DNA of 64,000 nucleotides from assembly GCA_949317995.1 (NCBI GenBank), contig OX439038.1, positions 58,920,813 through 58,984,812 on the forward strand. Reading direction: 5' to 3'. The position numbers were made by a program, and so were the translations under genes. This stretch comes from Acholoe squamosa (lineage: Eukaryota > Annelida > Polychaeta > Phyllodocida > Polynoidae). Shown here piece after piece: positions 50,130 to 60,147 of this stretch (the first letter of the stretch is position 1; each line of letters begins with the position of its first letter). The notes beneath the pieces were generated by a model. It saw only the letters and a list, made by a program, of their open reading frames with translations, was not told where the DNA came from and did not search any database.

Positions 50130-50371
50130 ATAACTTAATTGAGTCTAATCTCTCTACATCCAATTAGCTGTTCCGGACCAATCCATTCAACATGTCTGAT
50201 AACGCTAACTAATCACCCTGTGTACTATTCAAAATTTCCAAAAGACTAGCACTATATACCGTGGCTGGTAACTAATAATATATCTTCCGTCTCTTGGCCA
50301 AGTGTACACGGAAGAACGCCACTTATAAGGGCGATTCTGTGCAATAAATGTATCAATCAATCAATCAATCA
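50130..50371 (+). mobile_element. LINE 3' UTR with ATCA tail
   Basis: Follows the LINE coding fragment directly. It contains AATAAA at 50,343-50,348 and ends in five ATCA units (50,352-50,371). A short microsatellite tail in place of poly-A is typical of several LINE clades. Confidence 0.8.
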
Positions 50372-51940
50372 AAGTGGCCTCTTCTGAGATGGGACTGTCA
50401 ATTCACCCTAAAATAACATCAAAATGATTGAATATGAGAGAAAATGAATCCTGTCATGACATAGATCATAGAGGTGTAATTGGTACCTGTTATCTGGTCC
50501 TTATCTTTCTGATATTAAGGTTCTAAAAAAGTAGGTTGTCTAAAAATGGGTGTAACATCCTTTGTGCACTCAATGCTCTCCTATGGGGGTGTCAGCTTTG
50601 GGTGTCAGGTTTCGTGCCCTTTTTCAGGTCTCATTGTTCATTATTTAGCAGGGGGAACTGAGTTGTTTCCAGCTAAGGGGTAATGGGAGATGAATATACC
50701 ATAGTGTTTTCTTCTTGGTTTACTCCAGTTTGAATATAGCAGCATATAACTGTGTATAGTAGCATTATTCTAGCACTTAATGTTACATGAATATATAACG
50801 ATACATAAGATATTTTGAAAGGGGAGAGATATTATGATACTTGTTTCACCTATGTTAAGTACATCCTGTGTCCTCCCCTCCTAAAATATAAGCCAGCTAC
50901 CAGCCTTCAGGTTGCCTGGTTCACTCTTTACTCCCCAGGATTGCTGATGTCACCTAGTTACAGCTGAACTCTCAGTGGGGCTGGCTGAGAGTTACAGGCA
51001 GAAGTGTCAATTTTCTTCTGGTTATGTTGATTTCAATTACAAATGATGGTTTACTATTGACATTTGTCAGTATGTCTAGACCAATCAATGCAGGCTGTGA
51101 TTGGCTGTTGAGTCCTGATTGGCCGGGCCAAAATTAACAAGTAGGTAATTATATAAATGTCTAGACTAACTACAACAGCTCTACACAATTTTTGGTATGG
51201 ACCTTTCCAAGTTACCTGCAATATAAATCGCTTCAACACTCATTTCATACTACTACCATCAGGATTGAACTCATAAGAGCCAAACAAACTCTCTTTTTAA
51301 TACCATGTATTATTATGCTTCGATTATGGTCCTTCACGACCATCATCAAAACTGATACTTGGACCTTATAGGCTGTTTAAATTTACTGTCGTTATAAAGT
51401 TAGAATAAGGATCCATTATGATTGCTGGTGATAAATCACAAAGGTTTTGAACGTATTCTGTATTTTTACTTCCCAAGAAGTGGCCATATATTTGCTTTCC
51501 AAGAAGCGGCTTGTTGCCATGTGTTATACGTTTCACGCGAAATCTGATACCTGATATTATCTTTCATTTTGTTTCCCCATCTGAGAGACATGTGATATGA
51601 TTCAATCTAACGGTGACATTTTACACAGATTGAAATAGAACAGTGTTGATTTAAACCAAATGAAATCTTAAGTAACCCTGACAGTACTGTAATTAACTGG
51701 CATGATCCTAGCCCTTTGATATTTACAGCCTTTTCCATCCGACCCTGATACCTCTCCAGACATCACCCAATCACCAAACTTAGGGAGCGAAGAATTCCCT
51801 CGGGGCTTCATTTGACTGGGTCCTATTTGCCTTCATTTTTAGACCCAGATCCTTTTCACTGCTTAGAAGCACTTCCACATAATTGCCTCTCAGTCCTATC
51901 TAACCAAGGGACTGCTCTTCGCCAATATGCGTTTTGATAC
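50372..51940. other. No recognisable gene
   Basis: Unassigned sequence. Confidence 0.5.
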
Positions 51941-51942
51941 TA

Positions 51943-52601
51943 CACTGAGAAAATATTCTTACTCACTTGAGTCTGGATCCAGAGCCAGAGTATCATCCAC
52001 ACTGAAAGCACCAAGGTCGTCAGACTGACGATACCCAAAACTACAACCTTAGGTACTCAGATTGAGCACCCAGGGTAGTCAACCTAATGGGTTTAGGTCA
52101 AGACACTCACCTAAGGTAGTCAAACTGATTACATAATGTTGTTAGAGTGACAACCTTGGTGCTAACTACCTTGGGTCCTCAATCTGACTACCCAAAGCTG
52201 TAGTTCTGGGTATTGTCAACTTGAGCACCTAGAGTCCTCAGCGGTGAAGACATTCAGTTGAAGACTGAAGGCCTGATCATCAAACATGAGTGGCACATAC
52301 CTGCCACCTTGTGAGTATGTTACATATTGTCACCAGAATGCCATAGACTCATACTGGGGAGAGATATACTGAGGGAATCCACTACCTGTAAGGTGCTGCC
52401 CCCTGTATATACCTCTTCTGATGGCTCTTGGTCCTCAATCTGACGAGTTTAAAGATCTGCAGGGTTTTCAGTGCAAGGATCAGCCTCAGGATCTACCAGA
52501 GTATCACTTCAGGATCAGGCTGAGTCTCAAATCATACTCATTTTGGCGACATTGTCTGAGTCTGGATACAGACTCATGTGAGTAAGAATATTTTCTCAGT
52601 G
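51943..52601. mobile_element. 659-bp TIR element with TA flanks and internal inverted repeat
   Basis: Ends CACTGAGAAAATATTCTTAC (perfect for at least 20 bp in inverted orientation at the right), extending into ACTCA.TTGAGTCTG. TA flanks both sides (51,941-51,942 and 52,602-52,603). The interior has a second inverted repeat (GACGATACCCAAAACTACAA.. against ..AGCTGTAGTTCTGGGTATTG) and many CTNAGGTAGTCAANCTGA-type units. No ORF. Tc1/mariner-like or unclassified MITE. Confidence 0.85.
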
Positions 52602-52603
52602 TA

Positions 52604-54093
52604 TGCGTCTCTGGCCAGTTCCTTGGATTTAGATAGATTTCATTTCCGACCATGCGATTCGTTATAATCAATTAGGACTACACATGTGAATATGTGAGGT
52701 TTATCAGTCTTACAATATGTTATTGACAGTTTACTAAAACATTGTTTCTTTTCCATTTTTCAGGTAAGTAAATGATTGATGGCAGTTGGTGAGTTTTTGT
52801 CCCTTTTTTTCTTCTTCTTTTTTCCCTCTTTATTTGGGAAGATTGATTTTTATTTTTTTCAGACAGGGTGCAAAAATAGGAAAAAGAAATATTGCTTCCC
52901 CCCAACTACTTCCATCTTCAAGTATCATGTCCTTTTATAGCAAAGGATATTGCCTTATTATCTAGCATTCAGAGGAAGGTATCTATGAAAGGAAAATAAT
53001 ACACACAGGTTGTAAAAAAACAACAACTATTATCTGCAATATATCGTTTTGATGAGTACTATATATCCTTGTACTAATTAACTTCTTTTTGTTGTGATTT
53101 GATAATGATTCCTATTTTACGACTTTAAATGCGTTATATCAGCAGCCCACGCTGTAACAGAACACACATACTCTGGATACCAAAGTCTGGATTTTTCCCA
53201 TCATAGTCATTAATCTCGGAATCATTGACACACTCCCTATTAAATAACTAAACTTGACTTCATTCATGGAATTGACTGTTTGATTTCCATTTCCTCTAAT
53301 GTCATCCCCCCTGTATGATCTCCCCACATTCCGACCACATCCACCCCCGTCACTGAGAGGGCCCAAACACAGGCACCGGAACAAATAGTGCTCTGTCAGT
53401 GGCCCAACAGGTCATGGTTGTCCTCTACAAACAAAGACACTGGAAGTCCGAGAGGGAACCCTGACCTGGGTGGCGGAAATGCCTCCTTTGCTATTCTTAG
53501 TGGAAATCTTGCCTTTTCCTTACTATATTAAGCATATTTTAAATTCCTGTAAAGGAGAAGAAAGGTTGCAAGATATGATATATCCCTTAGGCCTGCATGG
53601 CACGACATGGGTCGTAGGCTGCACGGTGTATGTTTAAGAATTTGAATGACCTCAGGAGAACATATGGTACCAAAGTGACCCCACCTCTACCATTACAGTG
53701 ATTTATCGCTAGCATGCAGGTGCTCTGGGAAGATACGTTGGCAATTGGGCCGAGTTATCAAGCAATTTGCAAGGACCACCTGTACCATCATCAATATATA
53801 CTCTTTGCAGACTGTTCAAACTTTCCCATAATCCAATGTAATACTATATGTGATGTATTGAAAATAATATCACGCCCTATTAGAACTATAGTACCAGGGG
53901 GGGGGGGAATGCCCAGGGCATATATTATGAGCGCCCAACCTATTGGACATTAATGTCTGCAAGAGCTTAGTATACTTTGATTAAGCTGGCAGCTGTGAAG
54001 GTGTTATCCTGTGCAGATACAACAACAAAATGTAGCAGGACTCCTACTCCTTAATGCTGGCATGATGCTTCCATGTCCATCTTTATTTCTTGT
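52604..54093. other. No recognisable gene
   Basis: Unassigned sequence. Contains a T-rich stretch at about 52,800-52,860 and a G run at about 53,898-53,907. Confidence 0.5.
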
Positions 54094-54152
54094 CATGATG
54101 CACCAATGCAGCACTAGTTAGTATGTCACCAGTTCTGCATTGGTGTATCATG
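54094..54152. repeat. Hairpin-family copy, 18-bp arms
   Basis: CATGATGCACCAATGCAG (54,094-54,111) faces CTGCATTGGTGTATCATG (54,135-54,152), with one mismatch across a 23-bp loop. Confidence 0.85.
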
Positions 54153-54879
54153 CAGACTCTTCTATATAGAGTAAATACCAAGCCCCTTCTATAAATAGGG
54201 AAGGTACCGGTATAGGTGTGACGTCTTAGAATATGATGCCTCCAAAGTGCTAAGCATTTGTTGGCTTTTAAGAATCTCATGGCTTCTGCAGACATACTTA
54301 GACTACTTCCTTCCCACCGGATGAGGAGGGTATAAGGAGAATGTTGGGGAGTAGCATAATTGATTACGAAACGGTTTCATCCCTAGCAGAACTACTAGAG
54401 GATTGAGTGGAGTTTATGTGTTAAGAGGTTGGTACCAAAACGCAATAAACGCCATTTTGAGAAGAAGACAACATTTTCAAAAGGCTTTATCATAAAATGG
54501 TTAAATGTGATACACAAGCTATTATCATTGACAGATGTCTTTCTTATTTATACACAGCCAATACAGTAAAGATCATGTAAACACTAAAATTGTCACCAAG
54601 AGGCCATTACAAAAATTGCTATATGCTGGAATTCGGGAATCGACTTATTGCGTTTTGGAACCGAATATTTGCAGCCTTACAAAGCAGAATCAGACTATAG
54701 ATACTACTTAGAACCATTGTCCTTAGGTACCGATTGGGTTCTTTCTCTTGGGATTTATAAGGTTCAAGCAGCTTAATAGGGCCCAAGTAGTCTCCTGCAT
54801 ACTCTGCTCTTTTAGGTAGGTTTTCCACTGTCCGTGGTATGCCCATCGGGGATTATATCACTGAGAACCTGGAAGTTCC
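54153..54879. other. No recognisable gene
   Basis: Unassigned sequence. Confidence 0.5.
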
Positions 54880-54985
54880 GAAACTAGTCAGTGGTGACGA
54901 CTTTAGGTCTTCAGGTTGACAATACCTAGAACAACTACCTTAGGTGGTCAAAATGACGATTTTAGGTCGTCAAGTGAATTTCAAC
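54880..54985 (+). repeat. Fragment related to the 51.9-kb TIR element
   Basis: Carries CACTGAGAAC, then repeated TTTAGGTC.TCA, ACCTTAGGTGGTCAAAATGA and GACGA units like the interior of 51,943-52,601. Ends at the start of the next dispersed repeat. Confidence 0.55.
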
Positions 54986-54990
54986 GACCA

Positions 54991-55225
54991 GACTCACCGA
55001 GGGGAATGCGATGCAAAAATATTCCATGGGAGTTGATATTTGCATTTATGTCATGTCCCTACTGGGTTAATTTGCTTTAGAATAGAGAAACACAGCTGAG
55101 ATCTGTTCAGAATCCAAGATGGCGGACACCTATTGAATATGGCCACATTGTATTCCATCCCCCCGTTGAATATGGCATGTCCAGTTCTGTTCTATAGTAA
55201 CGGTCGTATCTGCCATGACATAAAG
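54991..55225 (+). repeat. Dispersed repeat family 'ATGC', copy 2
   Basis: See 7,927-8,163. This copy and copy 3 (61,590) are closer to each other, sharing TTGCTTTAGAATAGAGAAAC and GAATATGGCCACATTG. Confidence 0.9.
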
Positions 55226-56019
55226 GAAATTGGGTCCTCTTTGTGTCAGTGGAGGTTATCTTAACCATGATATAATATTGTGTACACAAGAGCATTCCCA
55301 GGTTATTCTTATCGTAAAGTTGATTATCAAAGGAGAGAAACCAGATGCAAGATATTTCCAATGATACGTTCATCAGGATAGCAGTAGCCCTGTCGCCATA
55401 GATGTCCAGTGTTCCATGGATAGATTACATTCCTCCCTCCATGGCTCCAAAAGAACTGACAGTGATCATGAGATATCTGGCCTTGGAGCAAGCCAACCGT
55501 CTTCCTATCTGACACCCTCTGCCATGGTTATATGGTTAAGAAAGTCTCTGGCCGGAAACATGATAAGTCTAAGTTGTTTCCCCTTACCCCTCCAAATACA
55601 TTAGGAATAAGGTCATGACATACACATCTTTCCATGGCAGTGTTGATGAAAGGAGTGTCCTGATAAGCCTCCATACGAGGAATCTGTATGGGCTATGATC
55701 AAGTATAGGGTGGAAAAGGGCCATTTTCGCGGAGCTCAACGTGGGAAGTGATACAGTAACTACAGGATACCTAGGTTTATGCATTATTTATGACTCCTGC
55801 ATGGCCGGTAGAGAACTTCCCCACAGCTGGTTTGTATCAATATATGGGACAAATTTGGGGTCACCAATCTTGGTATCTCTAGGGCCTAATGCATCACAAG
55901 TGAGGCAGCCTTCCCAATGTACAAATCAAGCAATGTAGGTTGTAGTAAGCCCCCCTATCATTCTACAGTTTGCAGGGAAATAATAGGTTTTAGGTTCAAG
56001 AGATTTTTCCTTTATATAT
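55226..56019. other. No recognisable gene
   Basis: Unassigned sequence. Confidence 0.5.
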
Positions 56020-56537
56020 CAGAGATGTCAGACCTTCAGAGGTCTGTCTATTTTCAGATGTGCAAACTTTTCTAAAATCAGACATCTCAGGCTTCTTCCA
56101 AATTGTGGTCATACTATGGATAGAGAGAATTACATTAATCATAGATACCCTAACAACATGTACTTTCTTTTTCTAGGGAGCCTAAGGCTGAGCATAGTTC
56201 AACTTCAGGCTTCAGCAGGTGGAATTAAGCATGCCTTGTGCTGCCCTCTAGCTTTTTGTAGACAAACCATTTTTCAGAGATCAGAGGATCTCTGAAATCT
56301 CATTTCAGAGGACATGAATCTAAACTGACTGCTGATTGGCTGAAATTCTGATGCAGTGTTTTTAATTGTATTTCTATGACCATCCATTCCAGAGAGGTTT
56401 TAATGGTTTTAAGTGAGGGGAATAGGTTGAAATGAAAACAAGATGGGTGCCTTTAGCATAATGCATTGGGGGAATGGGTGCTTTGCTAACACCCAAACAT
56501 TTTCAGAGGTTGAGCCCATACCCAACTGACATCTCTG
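56020..56537. mobile_element. 518-bp TIR element with CAGAGATGTCAG ends
   Basis: CAGAGATGTCAG at the left and its perfect complement CTGACATCTCTG at the right, both flanked by ATAT. Several internal CAGAGG/CCTCTG palindromes occur (for example CTTCAGAGGTCTG). Its right flank is the TA microsatellite into which the Ngaro-like element inserted. The duplication cannot be measured because of the TA context. Confidence 0.7.
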
Positions 56538-56561
56538 ATATATATATATATATATATATAT

Positions 56562-56739
56562 AAGTTATCTCGCTACCAGGGAAAGTTATACCGGTAATAA
56601 ATAGATAAGCTATCAATAAATACTAGGATGTACCGGTAATAAAAGGTATTAATATAATGTACAAGTAATAAATGATCCAACACAGAAAACATGAGTTTGG
56701 TGGGTTACTGACCTTGGGGCTATCAGCACCATACATGCC
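56562..56739 (-). repeat. Split direct repeat B, outer copy (element 3' end)
   Basis: 178 bp, the same as 57,049-57,226. On the + strand it begins AAGTTATCTCGCTACCAGGG and ends ATCAGCACCATACATGCC. Confidence 0.97.
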
Positions 56740-56840
56740 TTTATTAAAACAACTATAATAATTAGTTGACAATAAGCATAGCCAGTAAAATGCATAATAT
56801 AATAACAATAGTATAGTAACAAATAGTAATAACAGTAAGA
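56740..56840 (-). other. 101-bp AT-rich spacer inside the 3' repeat block
   Basis: Separates the outer B repeat from the inner A repeat. It is not repeated elsewhere in the element. Canonical split-direct-repeat elements often have little or no spacer here. Confidence 0.8.
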
Positions 56841-57049
56841 TTTAAAAATCAAGGAAACACCCAGCGTGGTGTTACCTGTACAGGTGAATCGAGCCAATTG
56901 ACCGTTACATGAAAACTCCTCCTTATATACTGGAGGAATATTTACCATGACGTCATCGATGACCTCATAGATACCACTCCGCGCTGCAAGTAGTCCCTAA
57001 CCGTCCGCGGCTAATTATATAAATATACACGAGTGTATATAGTTCCATA
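56841..57049 (-). repeat. Split direct repeat A, inner copy
   Basis: 209 bp, the same as 61,247-61,455. Contains a TGACGTCA palindrome (56,948-56,955) and a TATATAA on the minus strand. Confidence 0.97.
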
Positions 57050-57226
57050 AGTTATCTCGCTACCAGGGAAAGTTATACCGGTAATAAATAGATAAGCTAT
57101 CAATAAATACTAGGATGTACCGGTAATAAAAGGTATTAATATAATGTACAAGTAATAAATGATCCAACACAGAAAACATGAGTTTGGTGGGTTACTGACC
57201 TTGGGGCTATCAGCACCATACATGCC
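57049..57226 (-). repeat. Split direct repeat B, inner copy
   Basis: Abuts the inner A repeat at GTTCCATA/AGTTATCT. This junction equals the sequence made by joining the two outer ends of the element, as in a circle junction. Confidence 0.97.
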
Positions 57227-57271
57227 AAAACACATAAAACACGCCAAACACATGTGAAAAACACATACCAA

Positions 57272-58219
57272 TCAGCAATGCAATTGAGATTGGCAAAGTC
57301 TATCTAACTCCAACAGTTCATTTTTATGATTGTGTAAATATGTAAAAACAGAATCAGATTTCCAATTAACTTTTTTCTTAATAGAGTCTACACTGAGTCC
57401 AGCATCCTTTAACATAGTAGCACCTCCGTGCCTGAGAGAGTGAGTGGAGACTGGACCTTTGATACCAGCACGTAGAGATAAAGATTTTAATCTCGAATTA
57501 ATATACTGGTATTGTAGAGAAACACCATTAATATTAAATAATAACTCCCTCACACCCCTACCTGAGCACAATTTTTTCAAGTCTTTACAAGGACACAACA
57601 TTGAAGTATCATCTCTACATAAATATATATTAAAAGAATGGGTACCAAGCTGGTCCGTTTTAGAAGTTCTAATCCGTACACTGGCATAACTATTAAAAAT
57701 TTTAACATCACCTACCCTCAGTGTATGGGGGGAAGATACAACATGTCCTATCCTGAGGACACCTCTATAACACAATAGAATAGCTAACCAAAACTTCAAG
57801 TCAGCCCTGCTGGAAAGGTCCAAATATGATCTAATACATAACATTTCTATAGGACTCAATGGATGAATAACTTTAGTAGGAACAGCAAAATTTCTATCAA
57901 TACCATCCAACACCTTTTTAAGCATGAAATTACCGCTATGGTCTGAGCCACCCCTAAGCTTCTGATGATACCAAATGGAGGATAAATAATTCCGTACAGA
58001 AGAGGGTTTCATATATTCAGATAAATATACTGCATATGTAGCAGCCTGTGAGGGAGAACAAGGAAATTTAGGTAATTTAAATTTATTACAAAATTTTTTG
58101 TACCTGTTAAGCTGTTGTTTCCTTGCTCTCCTCGTATTCTCTGATACACCTTTCGTTAAAAGACACTCTTTTCTTTGCTGTAACCTTTCCCATTCTGGAA
58201 TTAAAGCAACACATATCAT
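57272..58219 (-). CDS. Tyrosine recombinase (integrase) of Ngaro-like element
   Basis: 315 aa from the ATG at 58,219; an in-frame TTG lies two codons upstream. It would integrate the circular DNA copy through a covalent tyrosine intermediate. The N-terminal core-binding part (about residues 10-110: a basic stretch TRRARKQQLNRYKKF, then AATYAVYLSEY) precedes the catalytic domain. Visible catalytic residues are Arg in YRGVLRIGHV (about 156), Lys in SKTDQLG (about 187), His and Arg in THSLRHGGAT (about 260 and 263), Trp in NWKSD (about 286) and Tyr in FTYLH (about 294). The full R-K-HxxR-W-Y set is present and the frame is intact. It starts inside the RT ORF in another frame, overlapping by 113 bp, so it is probably expressed by re-initiation or from a separate mRNA. 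Confidence 0.93.
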   Translation of the reverse strand: MICVALIPEWERLQQRKECLLTKGVSENTRRARKQQLNRYKKFCNKFKLPKFPCSPSQAATYAVYLSEYMKPSSVRNYLSSIWYHQKLRGGSDHSGNFMLKKVLDGIDRNFAVPTKVIHPLSPIEMLCIRSYLDLSSRADLKFWLAILLCYRGVLRIGHVVSSPHTLRVGDVKIFNSYASVRIRTSKTDQLGTHSFNIYLCRDDTSMLCPCKDLKKLCSGRGVRELLFNINGVSLQYQYINSRLKSLSLRAGIKGPVSTHSLRHGGATMLKDAGLSVDSIKKKVNWKSDSVFTYLHNHKNELLELDRLCQSQLHC

Positions 58220-59654
58220 TTTCAAGAAGAGAGTCTACACATTTGTCCAATACACCCTTGTAAGCCAGTCTAGAGAGTTGGTCGGCCAGGATATTATCCT
58301 CCGACCTAATATAAGTTGCATATACCTCAACGTTATTGATGAAACAAAGCCAAAAAATTTCTCTAAGCCATTCCATACACAGCTTATTTTTTGACCTACC
58401 GGTATTTACCATAGCTAACACTTGCATATTGTCGGTAACGCAATGTATTCTTTTATTTTTACAGCCAGATATCCAACGTCTAAGACCCATAAGAAGAGGA
58501 TATAACTCGTATACATTTATATTTCTATGGTGGTTCTTTAAATTATCCAGTATGGGTGGTTGGGTAAAATGACCACTACCTAGATTAAATTTATCGAAAG
58601 AGGTCCAGTCACCATATAAATAATCTTTATCCATCCATGCACCGAAGCCTTTCATGGAAGAATCTGAGTACATAGGTGTGTCAATATCATCCTTCAGAAT
58701 TAACCTCTTACAGTTAAAAACTCTACAAAAATCCAACCACCATTGGAAGTCTTGGCGAGTGCAATCTGATACCCTAACATAACCACCTGGTCTGGCCCGG
58801 GCACAGAGATCGAAAATTCGTCTACTAAAGGTTCTACCACCCTTAACCACCTGCGAGCAGAAGGACATTAAACCACCTATCCTCTCCAAGTTCTTCTTTG
58901 AAATAAATTTCTTATTAACGTTATCTAACAAGAGATTTTCCATTTTCTCAACCTTTTCAACAGGCAAAGACAGTTCCAACTTAACTGAATCTATGATAAT
59001 ACCTAAAAATTTACAAACTTGAGATGGGTCGGTCACCTTTTCTCTGGATACTACAAAGCCCATGTAGGTCATACACTCCATTAATAAATTCCTCTGTCTA
59101 AGACACTCATCATAAGTATCAGCAATTATGATGAAGTCGTCCAGATAATTTACAATTTTTTCTACACCATAGAATTTTGCCACCTCCACAATAAAATCAG
59201 AAATTTTATTAAAAATATAAGGGGCACATTTCAGGCCAAAGGTTAACCTGTTGCTTACATAATAATCCTCTCCATGCCCAAAATCCCATCTGAAACCCTG
59301 CATGGTAGTGTGAGGTGCATACACATTTATAGACCTGTAAGCTGACTTTAAATCCACCACACTCATGAAATCGTTCTTGTTCAATTGAGCAGTCACCGTG
59401 CTAATACTATTATAAGAAAACGTCGAGCTAGTAGTCTCCATAAAATTGTTAATGGATATTTTATCAGGCATGCTACAGTCAGTTATGGGTCTTAACTTGC
59501 CATTTGATTTTTCTACACCACCTAGGGCATGGATACAACGAGGTTTATCTACACTCTTAGAGACTAGACCAGCTTCTAGTTCATCTAACAATATACCACA
59601 GTACTCATTGTAAAATTTTCCTTCGAGGATTGCCCTTATAATTTCTGCAATCAT
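58107..59654 (-). CDS. Reverse transcriptase / RNase H of Ngaro-like element
   Basis: 515 aa from the ATG at 59,654. Copies element RNA into DNA. RT: KLRPITDC at 53-60, motif A VVDLKSAYRSI (Asp101), a motif-B-like block LTFGLKCAPYIFNK (137-150) and motif C YLDDF (Asp172, Asp173). RNase H: MYSDSSMKGFGAW (Asp331), VYELYPLL (Glu383), VTDNMQVL (Asp408) and EDNILADQLSR (Asp458), so all four acidic residues are present. There is no methyltransferase domain after RNase H. The typical N-terminal lead-in of this family (CRNY block) lies in the preceding ORF one frame away, so either +1 frameshifting or a one-base lesion separates the two halves. The rest of the frame is clean. The C-terminal 40 residues overlap the recombinase gene. 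Confidence 0.95.
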   Translation of the reverse strand: MIAEIIRAILEGKFYNEYCGILLDELEAGLVSKSVDKPRCIHALGGVEKSNGKLRPITDCSMPDKISINNFMETTSSTFSYNSISTVTAQLNKNDFMSVVDLKSAYRSINVYAPHTTMQGFRWDFGHGEDYYVSNRLTFGLKCAPYIFNKISDFIVEVAKFYGVEKIVNYLDDFIIIADTYDECLRQRNLLMECMTYMGFVVSREKVTDPSQVCKFLGIIIDSVKLELSLPVEKVEKMENLLLDNVNKKFISKKNLERIGGLMSFCSQVVKGGRTFSRRIFDLCARARPGGYVRVSDCTRQDFQWWLDFCRVFNCKRLILKDDIDTPMYSDSSMKGFGAWMDKDYLYGDWTSFDKFNLGSGHFTQPPILDNLKNHHRNINVYELYPLLMGLRRWISGCKNKRIHCVTDNMQVLAMVNTGRSKNKLCMEWLREIFWLCFINNVEVYATYIRSEDNILADQLSRLAYKGVLDKCVDSLLENDMCCFNSRMGKVTAKKRVSFNERCIREYEESKETTA

Positions 59655-60099
59655 AAGAAGTATTACAACCAGGATCCACTATCCTGAACCCCTCAACAAA
59701 GCCTTGCCATAAGAATAGTGCCTCTTTATCATTTATATTAACAACTCCTTTTTGGGTTAAGAATGGGGCAACTCTGCAAGGTAAAATTTGGGAATTTTTT
59801 CCATTGATATAATGAACACATGTACATGTACCTTCTACACACTTGTCATATACCCTGATGCTGGGTAAATCCGTGACACTAACAGTAAAAAGTGGCTTAA
59901 TGCCAACCTGTATTGGGTTATAACCAATAACATCTATATTATTTTCCAACGAATTAAATTCTTTGAAAGTACTTTGTTCTGCTACGAGCTCAGTTGAAAG
60001 AATACACTCCTTAACCATCTCCGTATCAATTACCTCCTGTACTGGAGTTTGTGAGGGCGAGTCGATATCTACCAAACTTACCATAGCTTGGTCAGGCAT
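59605..60099 (-). CDS. Pol N-terminal segment of Ngaro-like element
   Basis: 164 aa from the ATG at 60,099. Its C-terminus, EALFLWQGFVEGFRIVDPG followed by SYDCRNYKG, matches the lead-in that precedes RT in DIRS-order pol proteins, so I read this as the N-terminal piece of pol. The N-terminus is acidic and low-complexity; a CTCVHYINGK block sits near residue 90. I see no protease signature. It overlaps the RT ORF by 50 bp in a different frame (RT lies +1). It lies in the same frame as gag and is open back to the gag stop, 48 codons upstream including that stop to ATG region (60,150-60,100), which would allow readthrough. Confidence 0.8.
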   Translation of the reverse strand: MPDQAMVSLVDIDSPSQTPVQEVIDTEMVKECILSTELVAEQSTFKEFNSLENNIDVIGYNPIQVGIKPLFTVSVTDLPSIRVYDKCVEGTCTCVHYINGKNSQILPCRVAPFLTQKGVVNINDKEALFLWQGFVEGFRIVDPGCNTSYDCRNYKGNPRRKILQ

Positions 60100-60147
60100 C
60101 AAACAAATTTCATCACAAGCTATGGGACACCGACCCCCTACAGTTTC

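Noticed and set aside
56562..57226. Reading the 178-bp direct repeats as LTRs of a short LTR element
   Set aside because: The interleaved second repeat pair and the recombinase gene fit split direct repeats; no TG..CA ends, primer-binding site or DDE integrase are seen.
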